From Tidjanibacter sp. (GTDB lineage: Bacteria > Bacteroidota > Bacteroidia > Bacteroidales > Rikenellaceae): 64,000 nt of DNA. Each line of letters begins with the position of its first letter. Position 1 is the stretch's first letter. A model generated the notes under the pieces. The model was given only the letters and a program-made list of their open reading frames with translations. It was not told where the DNA came from and searched no databases. Below are positions 47,767 to 55,933 of this stretch, in pieces. Position numbers and translations under genes: made by a program. The stretch is taken from assembly GCA_017466345.1 (NCBI GenBank), contig JAFTUI010000005.1, positions 62,001 to 126,000 on the forward strand. Reading direction: 5' to 3'.

Positions 47767-48579
47767 CTACTTGTTTGGAGCCATACGATAGACGATGTTC
47801 CTTACATACTGCACCCTCTCTGGGTTGGAGGGCATATCTGTCAAGGTCTGCCACTTGATAGGCTCGCCAATGTGTAGCACAATGTGCTTACCCTTCTGTT
47901 TGAACATCTCGTCTACAAGATAGAGCATCTCGATGTTTGCCTTGATGCCGAAGAACTTGCGGATGTTGGCAATGTTGTAGAAGCGGTTGGAGAGTTTGCC
48001 CTCTACATATACGGGCACCACATCCCTCTGGTGCTGGATAGCCTTCTTCACGAAGTTGGGGTGCCATTCAAGGTCGGTCACTTCGCCCTTGATGCGGCGC
48101 GAGCACAAGCCTGCGGGGAAGGTCTGAATGGGAATGTTGCCCGCAAAGGTCTCCTCGAATATGCGTGCGCCCTCGCGCGACTGCCTGCCGTGCTTGTTGA
48201 TGGGAAGGAAGAGTGGGCGCAGAGGCTCCACGAACAACAGAAGGTCGTTGCTGATACTCCTTACCTCGCCTCCGAGGTGGCGTGCAATCTCCTGAGCCAA
48301 AATTACACCATCCATACCTCCGAAGGGGTGGTTTGAGGCGAAGAGGTAGCGACCTTCGGTGGGCACCTTCTCCATACCCTCCACAGTCCACGTTACGCCC
48401 ATATCACCGAGCGCAGTGCGGATGAACTCAATGGCGGGCAGGTGTCCGTGTTTTGCAAGTATCTGGTTAATCTCGTCTTGATGAACGATTTTAGTGAGAT
48501 AGCGAATCAAAAAGCGTGGTAACTTTTTTGCAAGTTTGGGTGCTTTGCTTGCCAGCACCTGTTCGATGTCAATCTGCAT
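47767..48579 (-). CDS. glsA: Glycine lipid O-acyltransferase (PlsC-like)
   Basis: 270 residues. The 1-acylglycerol-phosphate acyltransferase motif NHPFGGMDG (NHx4D) and FPAGLCSR, the family's third block, are present, preceded by an N-terminal helical region. Pairs with glsB to make glycine (serine) lipids, the signature Bacteroidetes aminolipids. The assignment to GlsA rests on the paired genes. Confidence 0.88.
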   Translation of the reverse strand: MQIDIEQVLASKAPKLAKKLPRFLIRYLTKIVHQDEINQILAKHGHLPAIEFIRTALGDMGVTWTVEGMEKVPTEGRYLFASNHPFGGMDGVILAQEIARHLGGEVRSISNDLLLFVEPLRPLFLPINKHGRQSREGARIFEETFAGNIPIQTFPAGLCSRRIKGEVTDLEWHPNFVKKAIQHQRDVVPVYVEGKLSNRFYNIANIRKFFGIKANIEMLYLVDEMFKQKGKHIVLHIGEPIKWQTLTDMPSNPERVQYVRNIVYRMAPNK

Positions 48580-48643
48580 AACCTTTACCTAATTTTTACA
48601 GTTTCTCCCTCATTTTCGGCTCAACACGAAGCCTATGATAACA

Positions 48644-48681
48644 CAAAAATAGTGGATTTTTCCCAAAAACCCACTATTTAC
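48644..48681 (-). promoter_or_regulatory. trmH terminator overlapping the glsA -7 box
   Basis: AAATAGTGG/CCACTATTT hairpin (48648-48681) after the methyltransferase gene; on the minus strand the tail of its second arm forms TATTTTTG (48644-48651), a -7 box 65 bp above glsA. Confidence 0.5.
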
Positions 48682-48728
48682 TCCACTTTTATTTCGCGCG
48701 CGGGCGCAAGAGCCACACTCTTGGGTGG

Positions 48729-49415
48729 TTATATATCCTCGCCAAATCGCTTGCGCAGTATTCCCTCGTCATCTTTCACACTCTCTCGCATCCAGCGGTA
48801 GAGAAGTTCGCTCTGCTCCTCGGGCGAGAGGTGCCAATCTACCTCGCTGCGGTGCAACTTATCTACAAAGCCCTGAATGAGAATTGCCGCACAAGCCGAC
48901 ACATTAAGACTCTCCACAAAGCCATACATCGGTATCTTCACGAACTCGTCTGCCACAGCCATAATCTCGGGCGAAATACCCTGCTTTTCGGTGCCAAAGA
49001 CGAGGCAAAACTTACCTTTCGTGATGTCGAAACTCTCGGGTGTGAGGTCGTTGGTGTGGGGTGTGGCGGCAACTATGCGGTAGCCCTCCTTTTTGAGGTG
49101 CTCCACAGCCTCCGAGGTGCTCCCGTAGCGCATAATATCTACCCATTTGTCCGTGCCCCTAACGATGTGCGTATTTGCCTGAAAACCACACAAAAACTCT
49201 ATGGCGTGCAACTCCTGCACACCGAAAGCCTCGCAGTGGCGCACCAGAGCACTCGCATTCTGTGGGTGGAAGGTGTTTTCGGCACATACGGTCATATAGC
49301 GAGTGCGGTCTGCCACCACACGACTCATTGTGGCAAACCTCTCGGGGAGCATAAACTCCGCAAGGTACTCTATTCGCTGGTCGTACCACTCTTTGGGCTT
49401 AGCGATATTTGCCAT
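48729..49415 (-). CDS. TrmH/SpoU family RNA 2'-O-methyltransferase
   Basis: 228 residues from ATG 49415 (MANIAKPKEW); a second ATG at 49421 is also possible. The upstream extension of the frame overlaps rsgA and is not protein-like. SPOUT motifs: HPQNASALVRHCEAFGVQ, VFGTEKQGIS and IPMYGFVESLNVSACAAI. Closest style is tRNA Gm18 methyltransferase TrmH. Overlaps rsgA by about 17 bp, so the two are coupled. Confidence 0.88.
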   Translation of the reverse strand: MANIAKPKEWYDQRIEYLAEFMLPERFATMSRVVADRTRYMTVCAENTFHPQNASALVRHCEAFGVQELHAIEFLCGFQANTHIVRGTDKWVDIMRYGSTSEAVEHLKKEGYRIVAATPHTNDLTPESFDITKGKFCLVFGTEKQGISPEIMAVADEFVKIPMYGFVESLNVSACAAILIQGFVDKLHRSEVDWHLSPEEQSELLYRWMRESVKDDEGILRKRFGEDI

Positions 49416-50316
49416 CGTCATCAAGCATTTTGAGGTAACTTTCGTAGCGGCTCTCCGAGATACGTCCCTCCACCACGGCGTGCATAACGGCACACTGAGG
49501 CTCGTGGGTGTGGGTGCAGTTGTAGAACTTACAGCCCGCACTCTCCCTCATAATCTCGGGGAAGTAGTGGTACAACTCTTCGGGTTTGATGTCGATGAGT
49601 CCGAAGCCCCTAATACCGGGGGTGTCTATGAGTCTGCCGCCAAAAGGCAATGGATAGACGTGCGAGAAAGTTGTGGTGTGCTTACCTTGTAGGTGTACAT
49701 CCGAGATGGCACCCGTCTTGGCGTCTGCCGAGGGGTTTATGGCATTCACAAGGGTTGATTTGCCCACGCCAGAGTTGCCTGCCAGCAGAGTAGTCTTATC
49801 CCTGAGGAGTTCCACAACCTCCTCCAAGCCCTCGCCCGTGAGCGCCGAGCACTCAATCACTCGGTAGCCTGCCGAGCGATAGACATCGTGGAAGTGTTGG
49901 AGCAGTTCGGGGTGTTCGCGTGCGGTGTCTATCTTGTTGAGAATGATGACCGCAGGCACCTTGTAAGCCTCGCAAGTGACCAAAAACCTATCCACAAATT
50001 CGGGAGCTGTGACGGGTGCAGCAATAGTAACCACCACCGCTGCGCAATCTATATTGGCGGCTATGATGTGACTCTCCTTCGAGAGGTTCGAGGCGCGGCG
50101 TATGATGTAGTTGCGCCTCTGGGCAATGCTCACAATGACGCCATCGCCCTCCTCGGAGAACTCCACGCCAACCCTGTCGCCCACCACTACGGGCGAGGTT
50201 GAGCGCACGCCTTTGAGCCTAAGCCTGCCACGAGTGCGACAGTCGTAGACCTCGCCAGCAATCTCCACCTTGTACCAACTGCCTGTGCTCTCAACAACAA
50301 ATCCCTCTTGTATCAT
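49399..50316 (-). CDS. rsgA: Ribosome small-subunit GTPase RsgA
   Basis: 305 residues. N-terminal OB fold, circularly permuted GTPase with NKID (G4) before GNSGVGKSTLVNAI (G1) and DTPGIRGFG (G3), and a C-terminal zinc finger CKFYNCTHTHEPQCAV. Assists late 30S maturation. Start overlaps the cvpA stop by 4 bp and the end overlaps the trmH-like gene. Confidence 0.96.
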   Translation of the reverse strand: MIQEGFVVESTGSWYKVEIAGEVYDCRTRGRLRLKGVRSTSPVVVGDRVGVEFSEEGDGVIVSIAQRRNYIIRRASNLSKESHIIAANIDCAAVVVTIAAPVTAPEFVDRFLVTCEAYKVPAVIILNKIDTAREHPELLQHFHDVYRSAGYRVIECSALTGEGLEEVVELLRDKTTLLAGNSGVGKSTLVNAINPSADAKTGAISDVHLQGKHTTTFSHVYPLPFGGRLIDTPGIRGFGLIDIKPEELYHYFPEIMRESAGCKFYNCTHTHEPQCAVMHAVVEGRISESRYESYLKMLDDDGKYR

Positions 50317-50852
50317 ATCTCGTCAGTGTTACTCTCGGTTGTAGTCTTCTCGCCAAGCCCAAAAGACTCGCTCTCCAAAATAGCATCCTTAGCTTCCACT
50401 AAGTAGGGGAATACCACGCTCGAAATCTTCTCCACAGGCTCCACCAACATACTCTCTGCCAAGACTTTGTCCTCTACAATGTGTAGCGAAGAGTTGATGT
50501 TGCGGAAGAGCCCCAAGAGCAGGCTCAGAATGAGCGTATAGAGCGTCAGCGAAAGCACCGCACCGCCAATTTTGTCCACTATGCCCAGACCTATTCCGTG
50601 GAGTAGCCAAGTCGAAAAGCGCGATGCAAGCCACGCCAAAAGCACGCCCACAGCAAAGAGCACAACGTATGCCGCGATGCCCTCAATCTCTACGCCTATC
50701 CACTCCGAGAGTTGGTCGTTGAATTTGAATGCGAGCCATACGCCAATGAGCAGTCCTGCAAACGAGGAGGCCTGCGAGATGAGCCCTTTGCGCAGACCGC
50801 TCGCAAGTGCCCACACCCATACGATGGCGATAATGATGTCTATGATGTTCAT
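50313..50852 (-). CDS. CvpA family membrane protein
   Basis: 179 residues from ATG 50852 (MNIIDIIIAIVWVWALASG); the in-frame start at 50897 would be almost at the transcription start. Four hydrophobic segments with the family's GLRKGLISQASSFAGLLIG and KIGGAVLSLTLYTLILSLLLGLF. Named after colicin V production; function unresolved. First gene of cvpA-rsgA-trmH, with -7 box TACCTTTG at 50906-50913. Confidence 0.88.
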   Translation of the reverse strand: MNIIDIIIAIVWVWALASGLRKGLISQASSFAGLLIGVWLAFKFNDQLSEWIGVEIEGIAAYVVLFAVGVLLAWLASRFSTWLLHGIGLGIVDKIGGAVLSLTLYTLILSLLLGLFRNINSSLHIVEDKVLAESMLVEPVEKISSVVFPYLVEAKDAILESESFGLGEKTTTESNTDEI

Positions 50853-50905
50853 TGTCAATAAGGTGTTGATAGTCCATTTAGAGTTGTTTGCTCTCAAAAT
50901 TTTCT

Positions 50906-50913
50906 CAAAGGTA
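50906..50913 (-). promoter_or_regulatory. -7 box of the cvpA-rsgA-trmH operon
   Basis: TACCTTTG on the minus strand, 54 bp above the chosen cvpA start; a -33 box is not clear. Confidence 0.5.
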
Positions 50914-51002
50914 CAAATTTTTCCTCAAACCTACAACGCCCCTCCATCAAATATCAAAACCTACAATCTCCCCATTCCAAATTTAGTGGAGGAAATAATT
51001 TT

Positions 51003-51180
51003 CAATTGACCAGCCTTCGGCTGCTCTAAAATGCTCCCGCTCGGCATAGTCTGCGAGCAGCCTCTGCCCTCGCTTAATCGCATTTGCCTCAATTGACCAG
51101 CCTTCGGCTGCTCTAAAATGCTCCCGCTCGGCATAGTCTGCAAGCAGCCTCTGCCCTCGCTTACTCGCATTTGCCTCAAT
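51003..51180 (-). repeat. R1 repeat copies 4 and 5 in tandem
   Basis: Two head-to-tail copies, 87 bp apart (CAATTGACC at 51003 and 51090), differing at only a few bases. Heptamers follow to 51196. A 15-bp TAATTTTCAATTGACC joint precedes. Confidence 0.85.
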
Positions 51181-51206
51181 TCTCAATTCTCAATTCTCCC
51201 ATAAGC

Positions 51207-51236
51207 CTTAGGACTATTGACGTTAGACGTTAGACA
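51207..51236 (-). repeat. R4 core, inverted
   Basis: CTTAGGACTATTGAC followed by two GTTAGAC; no long word array at this copy, only CATAAG. Confidence 0.7.
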
Positions 51237-51253
51237 AAAAATCCATTTTGCAT

Positions 51254-51284
51254 TTTGAATTTTGCATTTTGCATTCTATCTTTG
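51254..51284 (+). promoter_or_regulatory. Promoter of the thiamine operon
   Basis: TTTG (51254-51257), 19 bp, TATCTTTG (51277-51284). A perfect match; transcription would start at about 51291, the first base of the riboswitch. Confidence 0.85.
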
Positions 51285-51290
51285 TGGTGC

Positions 51291-51380
51291 TGTTAGGGGT
51301 GCCGCCCTGTGTGGGCTGGCTGAGATGATACCCTCCGAACCTGATATGTATAATGACAGCGCAGGGAAACGGTGAGATTG
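51291..51380 (+). promoter_or_regulatory. TPP riboswitch (THI element)
   Basis: Aptamer landmarks in order: AGGGGTGCC, the P3 stem GCCC...GGGC, GGCTGAGATGATACCCTCC, GAACCTGATATG, and the closing GCAGGGAAAC. Binding of thiamine pyrophosphate should favour the terminator at 51447-51486 and switch off thiM and the genes after it. Confidence 0.95.
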
Positions 51381-51446
51381 TGTGGCAAATGGCGAGGCGC
51401 ACGGTGGTGGCCTTTGCAGGGAGCCAAAAATGATTAAACGTGGTTG

Positions 51447-51488
51447 CCGTATTCCCAAGTGTATCAGGGGAATGCGGATTTTTTTTGT
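51447..51488 (+). terminator. Riboswitch expression-platform terminator
   Basis: CCGTATTCCC (51447-51456) pairs with GGGAATGCGG (51468-51477), followed by ATTTTTTTTG. Ends 21 bp before thiM. Confidence 0.85.
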
Positions 51489-51509
51489 TACACACATAAC
51501 CTTACGACT

Positions 51510-52295
51510 ATGAAAACTACAATCTCACAACAGGCTCTCGCCGAGGCTCTCGGCAAGGTTCGCTCGACAAGTCCTCTGGTGCACAACATCACCAACTATG
51601 TGGCTATGAACAACTCCGCCAATGCGTTGCTTTCGATTGGTGCTTCGCCCGTTATGGCGCATTGGACCGAGGAGATGGAGGCTATGACCGCCATCGCGGG
51701 CGCACTCGTTATTAACATAGGTACGCTCGATGGCGAGTGGATTGAGGGTATGCTCGCGGCAGGCAGGGCAGCAGCTCTTCGCTCCACGCCCATAGTTCTC
51801 GACCCCGTAGGTGCAGGTGCTACGCCACAGCGCACAGCCACCGCACTGAGGATTATCGAGGAGTGCAAGCCCACAATAATTCGTGGCAATGGTAGTGAGA
51901 TTATGGCACTCGTCAATGCCGACATCAGGAGCAAGGGCGTGGATAGTAGCCAGTCGAGCCACGATGCACTCTCGGCAGCCCAAACACTCGCCCGAAAGAC
52001 GGGTGCGGTGGTGGTCATAAGCGGTGCTACGGACTACATCACAGACGGCACCACAACCCACACTGTGGAGGGTGGCAGCCCAATGATGACCTCGGTAACG
52101 GGTATGGGCTGTACCTCAACGGCTCTTGTGGGAGCATTTGCGGCGGTCTGCCCCGATGCGTTGGTGGCTTCTACGGCGGCTATGGCGGTGATGAGTCTTG
52201 CTGGCGAGAGGGCGGCAGCCTACGCCAAAGGTAATGGCTCGTTGCAGGTAGGCTTCCTTGACGAACTCTACAATCTAACCCCCGACACACTATAA
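51510..52295 (+). CDS. thiM: Hydroxyethylthiazole kinase
   Basis: 261 residues from ATG 51510; the longer open frame begins inside the riboswitch terminator. Ribokinase-like, phosphorylates the thiazole alcohol salvaged from broken-down thiamine. Motifs: PLVHNITNYVAMNNSANALL at the substrate site and SVTGMGCTSTALVGAF at the catalytic anion hole. First gene of the thiamine salvage operon. Confidence 0.96.
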   Translation: MKTTISQQALAEALGKVRSTSPLVHNITNYVAMNNSANALLSIGASPVMAHWTEEMEAMTAIAGALVINIGTLDGEWIEGMLAAGRAAALRSTPIVLDPVGAGATPQRTATALRIIEECKPTIIRGNGSEIMALVNADIRSKGVDSSQSSHDALSAAQTLARKTGAVVVISGATDYITDGTTTHTVEGGSPMMTSVTGMGCTSTALVGAFAAVCPDALVASTAAMAVMSLAGERAAAYAKGNGSLQVGFLDELYNLTPDTL

Positions 52296-52301
52296 AACAC
52301 T

Positions 52302-53594
52302 ATGAAATACGACATTAAATCTGCCCTAAGGCTCTACCTTGTTACCGACCGCCCCCTATCGCTCGGACGACCTCTCGAAGAGGTTGTCAGCGAGGCTGTT
52401 GCGGGTGGTGTTACAATGGTGCAACTAAGGGAGAAGGAGTGCCCTACGGGCGAGTTTATAGCCCTCGCACGAAGGCTCAAAGCGCTCCTTGCACCTCTCG
52501 GAGTTCCCCTTATAATCAACGATAGGGTGGATGTGGCTCTGGCAGCCGATGCCGATGGCGTACACATAGGGCAGAGCGATATGCACTACGAGGATGCACG
52601 CCGACTGCTGGGCAGGGATAAAATCATTGGGCTCTCGGTGGAAAATTTCAGTGATCTGGAACGGGCAAATTCTTTGGATGTCGATTATGTTGGCATCTCG
52701 CCCGTCTATGGCACCCCCACCAAGAGCGACACTGCTGAGCCTTTCGGCTTGGAAGGTTTACGGAGGGCTGTGGCACTCTCCACCCATCCTACGGTGGCTA
52801 TTGGCGGTATGAACGCCCAAACCATTGGCGCAGTGATGGCTACGGGCACCGATGGAGTGGCTGTGGTGTCGGCAATATGTTCTGCACCTTCGCCCCGCAA
52901 GGCTGCCGAAGAACTAAATGCGATTATCAATCAACAAACGGACAAAATTATGAGTTGGACCAAAGAGGTGTGGCAGAAGTCGCTGCCCATATATGAGCGC
53001 ATCATTCGCCACCCATTCATCACAGAACTTGCGGATGGCACCCTCGCAACAGAGCGTTTTGCACGCTATCTTGCACAAGACGAAATCTACATCAAAAACT
53101 ACGGCGAGGAGATGTTCCTGCTTGCCGATATGCTTCCCGATGAGGCTATGCGCAAGATGTTCCGCGCCTATGCCGAGGAGGGTATGGCTGCCGAGGCGGC
53201 TATGCACCAGATGCTCATCGACAACTTCGGCATCGACACAGCCGTTGAGCCCTCGGAGGTAACTGCGGGCTATATGGCTCACACTCGCAAATACATCAAT
53301 ACGGGAAATCCTGCACTCGCTTTGGCGGCAATGCTACCTTGTATGTGGATCTACAACGAGGTGGGACTCTACATCTACAACCACCGCAACCCCAACCCTA
53401 ACCCATACTCAGAGTGGGTGGCAACCTACGCTTCGGAGGATTTTACCGAGGGTACTCGTCAGATTTTGGAGATGTGCGACCGCTACGCAGAGGAGGCTAC
53501 GCCCGAGATGCGTGAGGAGATGACCAGAGCCTACCTTGTAGCTGCCGAATATGAGTGGGCATTCTGGAATTGGGGATACCACGGGGAGAATTGA
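52302..53594 (+). CDS. thiE: Thiamine phosphate synthase fused to TenA aminopyrimidine hydrolase
   Basis: 430 residues. Residues 1-212 are ThiE (MVQLREKECPTGEF, DRVDVALAADADGVHIGQ, GISPVYGTPTKSD, VAIGGMN), which joins HMP-PP and thiazole phosphate. Residues 218-430 are TenA (SWTKEVWQKSLPIYERI), with the catalytic Cys in AMLPCMWIYNEVG and YEWAFWNWGY at the end. The joint NAIINQQTDKIM has no stop and an internal ATG at 52950 could make free TenA. The 3' end (GEN, stop) is heptamer repeat. Confidence 0.93.
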   Translation: MKYDIKSALRLYLVTDRPLSLGRPLEEVVSEAVAGGVTMVQLREKECPTGEFIALARRLKALLAPLGVPLIINDRVDVALAADADGVHIGQSDMHYEDARRLLGRDKIIGLSVENFSDLERANSLDVDYVGISPVYGTPTKSDTAEPFGLEGLRRAVALSTHPTVAIGGMNAQTIGAVMATGTDGVAVVSAICSAPSPRKAAEELNAIINQQTDKIMSWTKEVWQKSLPIYERIIRHPFITELADGTLATERFARYLAQDEIYIKNYGEEMFLLADMLPDEAMRKMFRAYAEEGMAAEAAMHQMLIDNFGIDTAVEPSEVTAGYMAHTRKYINTGNPALALAAMLPCMWIYNEVGLYIYNHRNPNPNPYSEWVATYASEDFTEGTRQILEMCDRYAEEATPEMREEMTRAYLVAAEYEWAFWNWGYHGEN

Positions 53595-53695
53595 GAATTG
53601 AGAATTGAGAATTGAAAAAATCCCATATCTCCCATTTCTCTCATATCTCCCATTTCTCTCATTAGCCTTAGGACTATTGACGTTAGACATTAGAC
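53592..53695 (-). repeat. Heptamer run, 9-bp word array and R4 core
   Basis: GAATTGA x3 at the tenA end, then in inverted order the array GATATGGGA, GAAATGGGA, GATATGAGA, GAAATGGGA and the core CTTAGGACTATTGAC (53667-53688). Confidence 0.75.
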
Positions 53696-53711
53696 ATTAG
53701 AAAAAAAGACA

Positions 53712-54671
53712 ATGAAAAAAGGCGAATTCGGGCTCATAGATTTCATAAAAAGCCACACCACTGTCCCCGAGGGAATGATGGGTATTGGTGACGACTGCGC
53801 CATCATTAAGGGCGATGTGAACGACACCATTTTCTCCACCGATATGCTCCTCGAAGGGGTTCATTTCCTGCGCACGAAAGCCTCGCCTGAGGATGTGGGT
53901 TGGAAGTCGGCAGCGGTCAATCTGAGCGACATTGCTGCTATGGGCGGAGAGCCTACGGCAACATTCCTTTCCATTGCCCTGCCGAGCGATGCGCAAGGCG
54001 AGTGGGCAGAGCGTTTCGTGGAGGGCTATGCCGAGATTAGCAGGCTCTATGGCGTGCCCCTGCTGGGTGGCGACACCACCTCCTCGCTGCGCGATATTGC
54101 TATAAATGTGGGAGTTATGGGCTCCTGTGAGCGTGGCAAGGCACTACTGAGGAGTGGCGCAAAGGTGGGCGATACGATATTTGTTACGGGCACTCTGGGC
54201 GACTCCGGAGCGGGCTTAAAAGCTCTGCTTGCCGACCTCGACAACAGCCGCGAAGAGGTTAGCTATGTTGTGTCGCGACACCTTCGCCCAACACCCCGCA
54301 TCGAGGAGGGTTTGGCACTCTCGCGCACGGGTTTGGTGGGGGCTATGATGGATATTTCTGACGGTATAGCCTCAGACCTCGGGCACATACTCCGCGCCTC
54401 GGGCGTGGGTGCCGAGGTGGAACTACAATCGCTACCCATCTCGCCCGCCTTGGAGCATATCTGCCAGTGCGAGGGGTGGGACAAGTACACCCTTGCAACC
54501 GCGGCAGGCGAGGACTACGAGTTGCTCCTCACTGCCCCCGAAGAGGTTGCCGAAATGGTCGATTTTCCGCTCCATCCCATTGGCAAAATCGTAGAGGGCA
54601 AGGCAGAAATCAGGTGGCTCAAAGAGGGCAAAGAGATAGAGTTTAACACTAAGGGGTTTACCCATTTTTAA
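53712..54671 (+). CDS. thiL: Thiamine-monophosphate kinase
   Basis: 319 residues, PurM-like ATP fold. MGIGDDCAIIK near residue 24, STDMLLEGVHF, LGGDTTSS and MMDISDGIASDLGHIL are the metal/ATP-binding motifs. Makes thiamine pyrophosphate, the riboswitch ligand, in the last step. Between the thiE-tenA fusion and thiD (4 bp). Confidence 0.96.
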   Translation: MKKGEFGLIDFIKSHTTVPEGMMGIGDDCAIIKGDVNDTIFSTDMLLEGVHFLRTKASPEDVGWKSAAVNLSDIAAMGGEPTATFLSIALPSDAQGEWAERFVEGYAEISRLYGVPLLGGDTTSSLRDIAINVGVMGSCERGKALLRSGAKVGDTIFVTGTLGDSGAGLKALLADLDNSREEVSYVVSRHLRPTPRIEEGLALSRTGLVGAMMDISDGIASDLGHILRASGVGAEVELQSLPISPALEHICQCEGWDKYTLATAAGEDYELLLTAPEEVAEMVDFPLHPIGKIVEGKAEIRWLKEGKEIEFNTKGFTHF

Positions 54672-54675
54672 GAGT

Positions 54676-55497
54676 ATGGAACAGAAAAAGAAACAATACA
54701 AAAGGGTGCTCACGATTGCAGGTAGCGATTCGGGCGGAGGTGCTGGTATTCAGGCAGATATAAAGGCCATCTCGGCTATGGGGTGCTATGCCGCCTCGGC
54801 AATAACAGCCGTCACAGTACAGAACACACTCGGCGTGGAGAGCGTTCACGCCATACCCCTCGACACCGTCAGGGGGCAGATAGATGCGGTGCTCTCGGAC
54901 ATCGGTGCTGATGCTGTGAAAATCGGTATGCTCCACTCCTCGGAGGTGGTGGCGGTGGTGGCTGACGCACTCGCGCGACACAACGTAAGAAATGTGGTGC
55001 TCGACCCCGTTATGGTGTCGACCTCGGGGCGCCGACTAATCGAGGAGAGTGCCATAGAGAGCCTTCGCAAAGTTCTCATCCCTATGGCAAGGGTTATAAC
55101 CCCCAATGTGCCCGAAGCGGAGATTCTCGCAGGGGTGACAATAACCTCTTCGGAACAGTTCCGCGAGGTAGCCCGACAACTCTCGCAAGGGGGCAAAGTA
55201 TCCGTACTGCTCAAAGCAGGACACCTGACGGATGCAACGGTAATGGACTTATTCTATAATGCTGAGGATGACACTTTTACGGAGTTGCCCTCGGAGCGTA
55301 TAACCACCCCCAATACCCACGGCACAGGCTGTACCCTCTCTTCGGCACTTGCCGCAGCCATAGCCCAAGGATTGCCCCTCGCAGAGGCTGCACGCGCAGC
55401 CAAAGATTACATCGAGGGAGCCATCCGCTCGGGTGCCGAATACTCCATCGGTGGCGGTCACGGACCGGTAAATCACTTTTGGAGAATTGAGAATTGA
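54676..55497 (+). CDS. thiD: Hydroxymethylpyrimidine/phosphomethylpyrimidine kinase
   Basis: 273 residues, ribokinase-like. TIAGSDSGGGAGIQADIKAI, AVTVQNTLGV, LDPVMVSTSG and NTHGTGCTLSSALAAAIAQG are diagnostic. Phosphorylates HMP twice for ThiE. No thiC, thiG, thiS or thiH here, so the operon is a salvage set. Ends WRIEN, stop, encoded by the heptamer repeat. Confidence 0.96.
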   Translation: MEQKKKQYKRVLTIAGSDSGGGAGIQADIKAISAMGCYAASAITAVTVQNTLGVESVHAIPLDTVRGQIDAVLSDIGADAVKIGMLHSSEVVAVVADALARHNVRNVVLDPVMVSTSGRRLIEESAIESLRKVLIPMARVITPNVPEAEILAGVTITSSEQFREVARQLSQGGKVSVLLKAGHLTDATVMDLFYNAEDDTFTELPSERITTPNTHGTGCTLSSALAAAIAQGLPLAEAARAAKDYIEGAIRSGAEYSIGGGHGPVNHFWRIEN

Positions 55498-55582
55498 GGC
55501 AAATGCGAGTAAGCGAGGGCAGAGGCTGCTTGCAGACTATGCCGAGCGGGAGCATTTTAGAGCAGCCGAAGGCTGGTCAATT
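55498..55582 (+). repeat. R1 repeat copy 6 with heptamer arrays
   Basis: Full copy, flanked on both sides by the heptamer (ATTGAGA/GTTGAGA run 55583-55645). The hairpin is GAGCAGCC-GAA-GGCTGGTC. The gap to secDF (55498-55933) shows no gene; more heptamers at 55768-55796. Confidence 0.85.
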
Positions 55583-55824
55583 GAGAGTTGAGAGTTGAGA
55601 GTTGAGAATTGAGAATTGAGAGTTGAGAATTGAGAATTGAAAATTTTGGTGCGCCACGATGTTTCGTGGCGCAATTTTTATTTACCCCTAAGCCCCACTA
55701 TCAAAGATGGATTGGTCAAAGATTAATCGGATACTCTTTGAAAAGTTTTGGTTTTGGAAAGGGAAATTCTCAATTCTCAATTCTCAATTTTCAATTCGAA
55801 TGTTGTGTTTTCGGAAAAAAGGAT

Positions 55825-55832
55825 TAACTTTG
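55825..55832 (+). promoter_or_regulatory. -7 box of secDF
   Basis: TAACTTTG, about 100 bp above the start; the leader has GCGCATTATGCGC and other small inverted repeats. -33 match is weak. Confidence 0.5.
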
Positions 55833-55933
55833 CGAGTTATTTGCGCATTATGCGCGTACGCGGAGCGTGCGTGAGAAGTGCGTAAGGAGCAGAAAAACAA
55901 GACAAAACAATAATAATTCAAACACTAAAAACA

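Noticed and set aside
47744-47854. N-terminal extension of GlsB
   Set aside because: Would overlap glsA by 88 bp and is not similar to the acyltransferase; ATG at 47743 fits the family.
51003-51180. Tandem R1 copies as a possible CRISPR
   Set aside because: Only two units joined head to tail with no spacers of unique sequence; no cas genes. The 34-bp repeats at 15689 also lack spacers.
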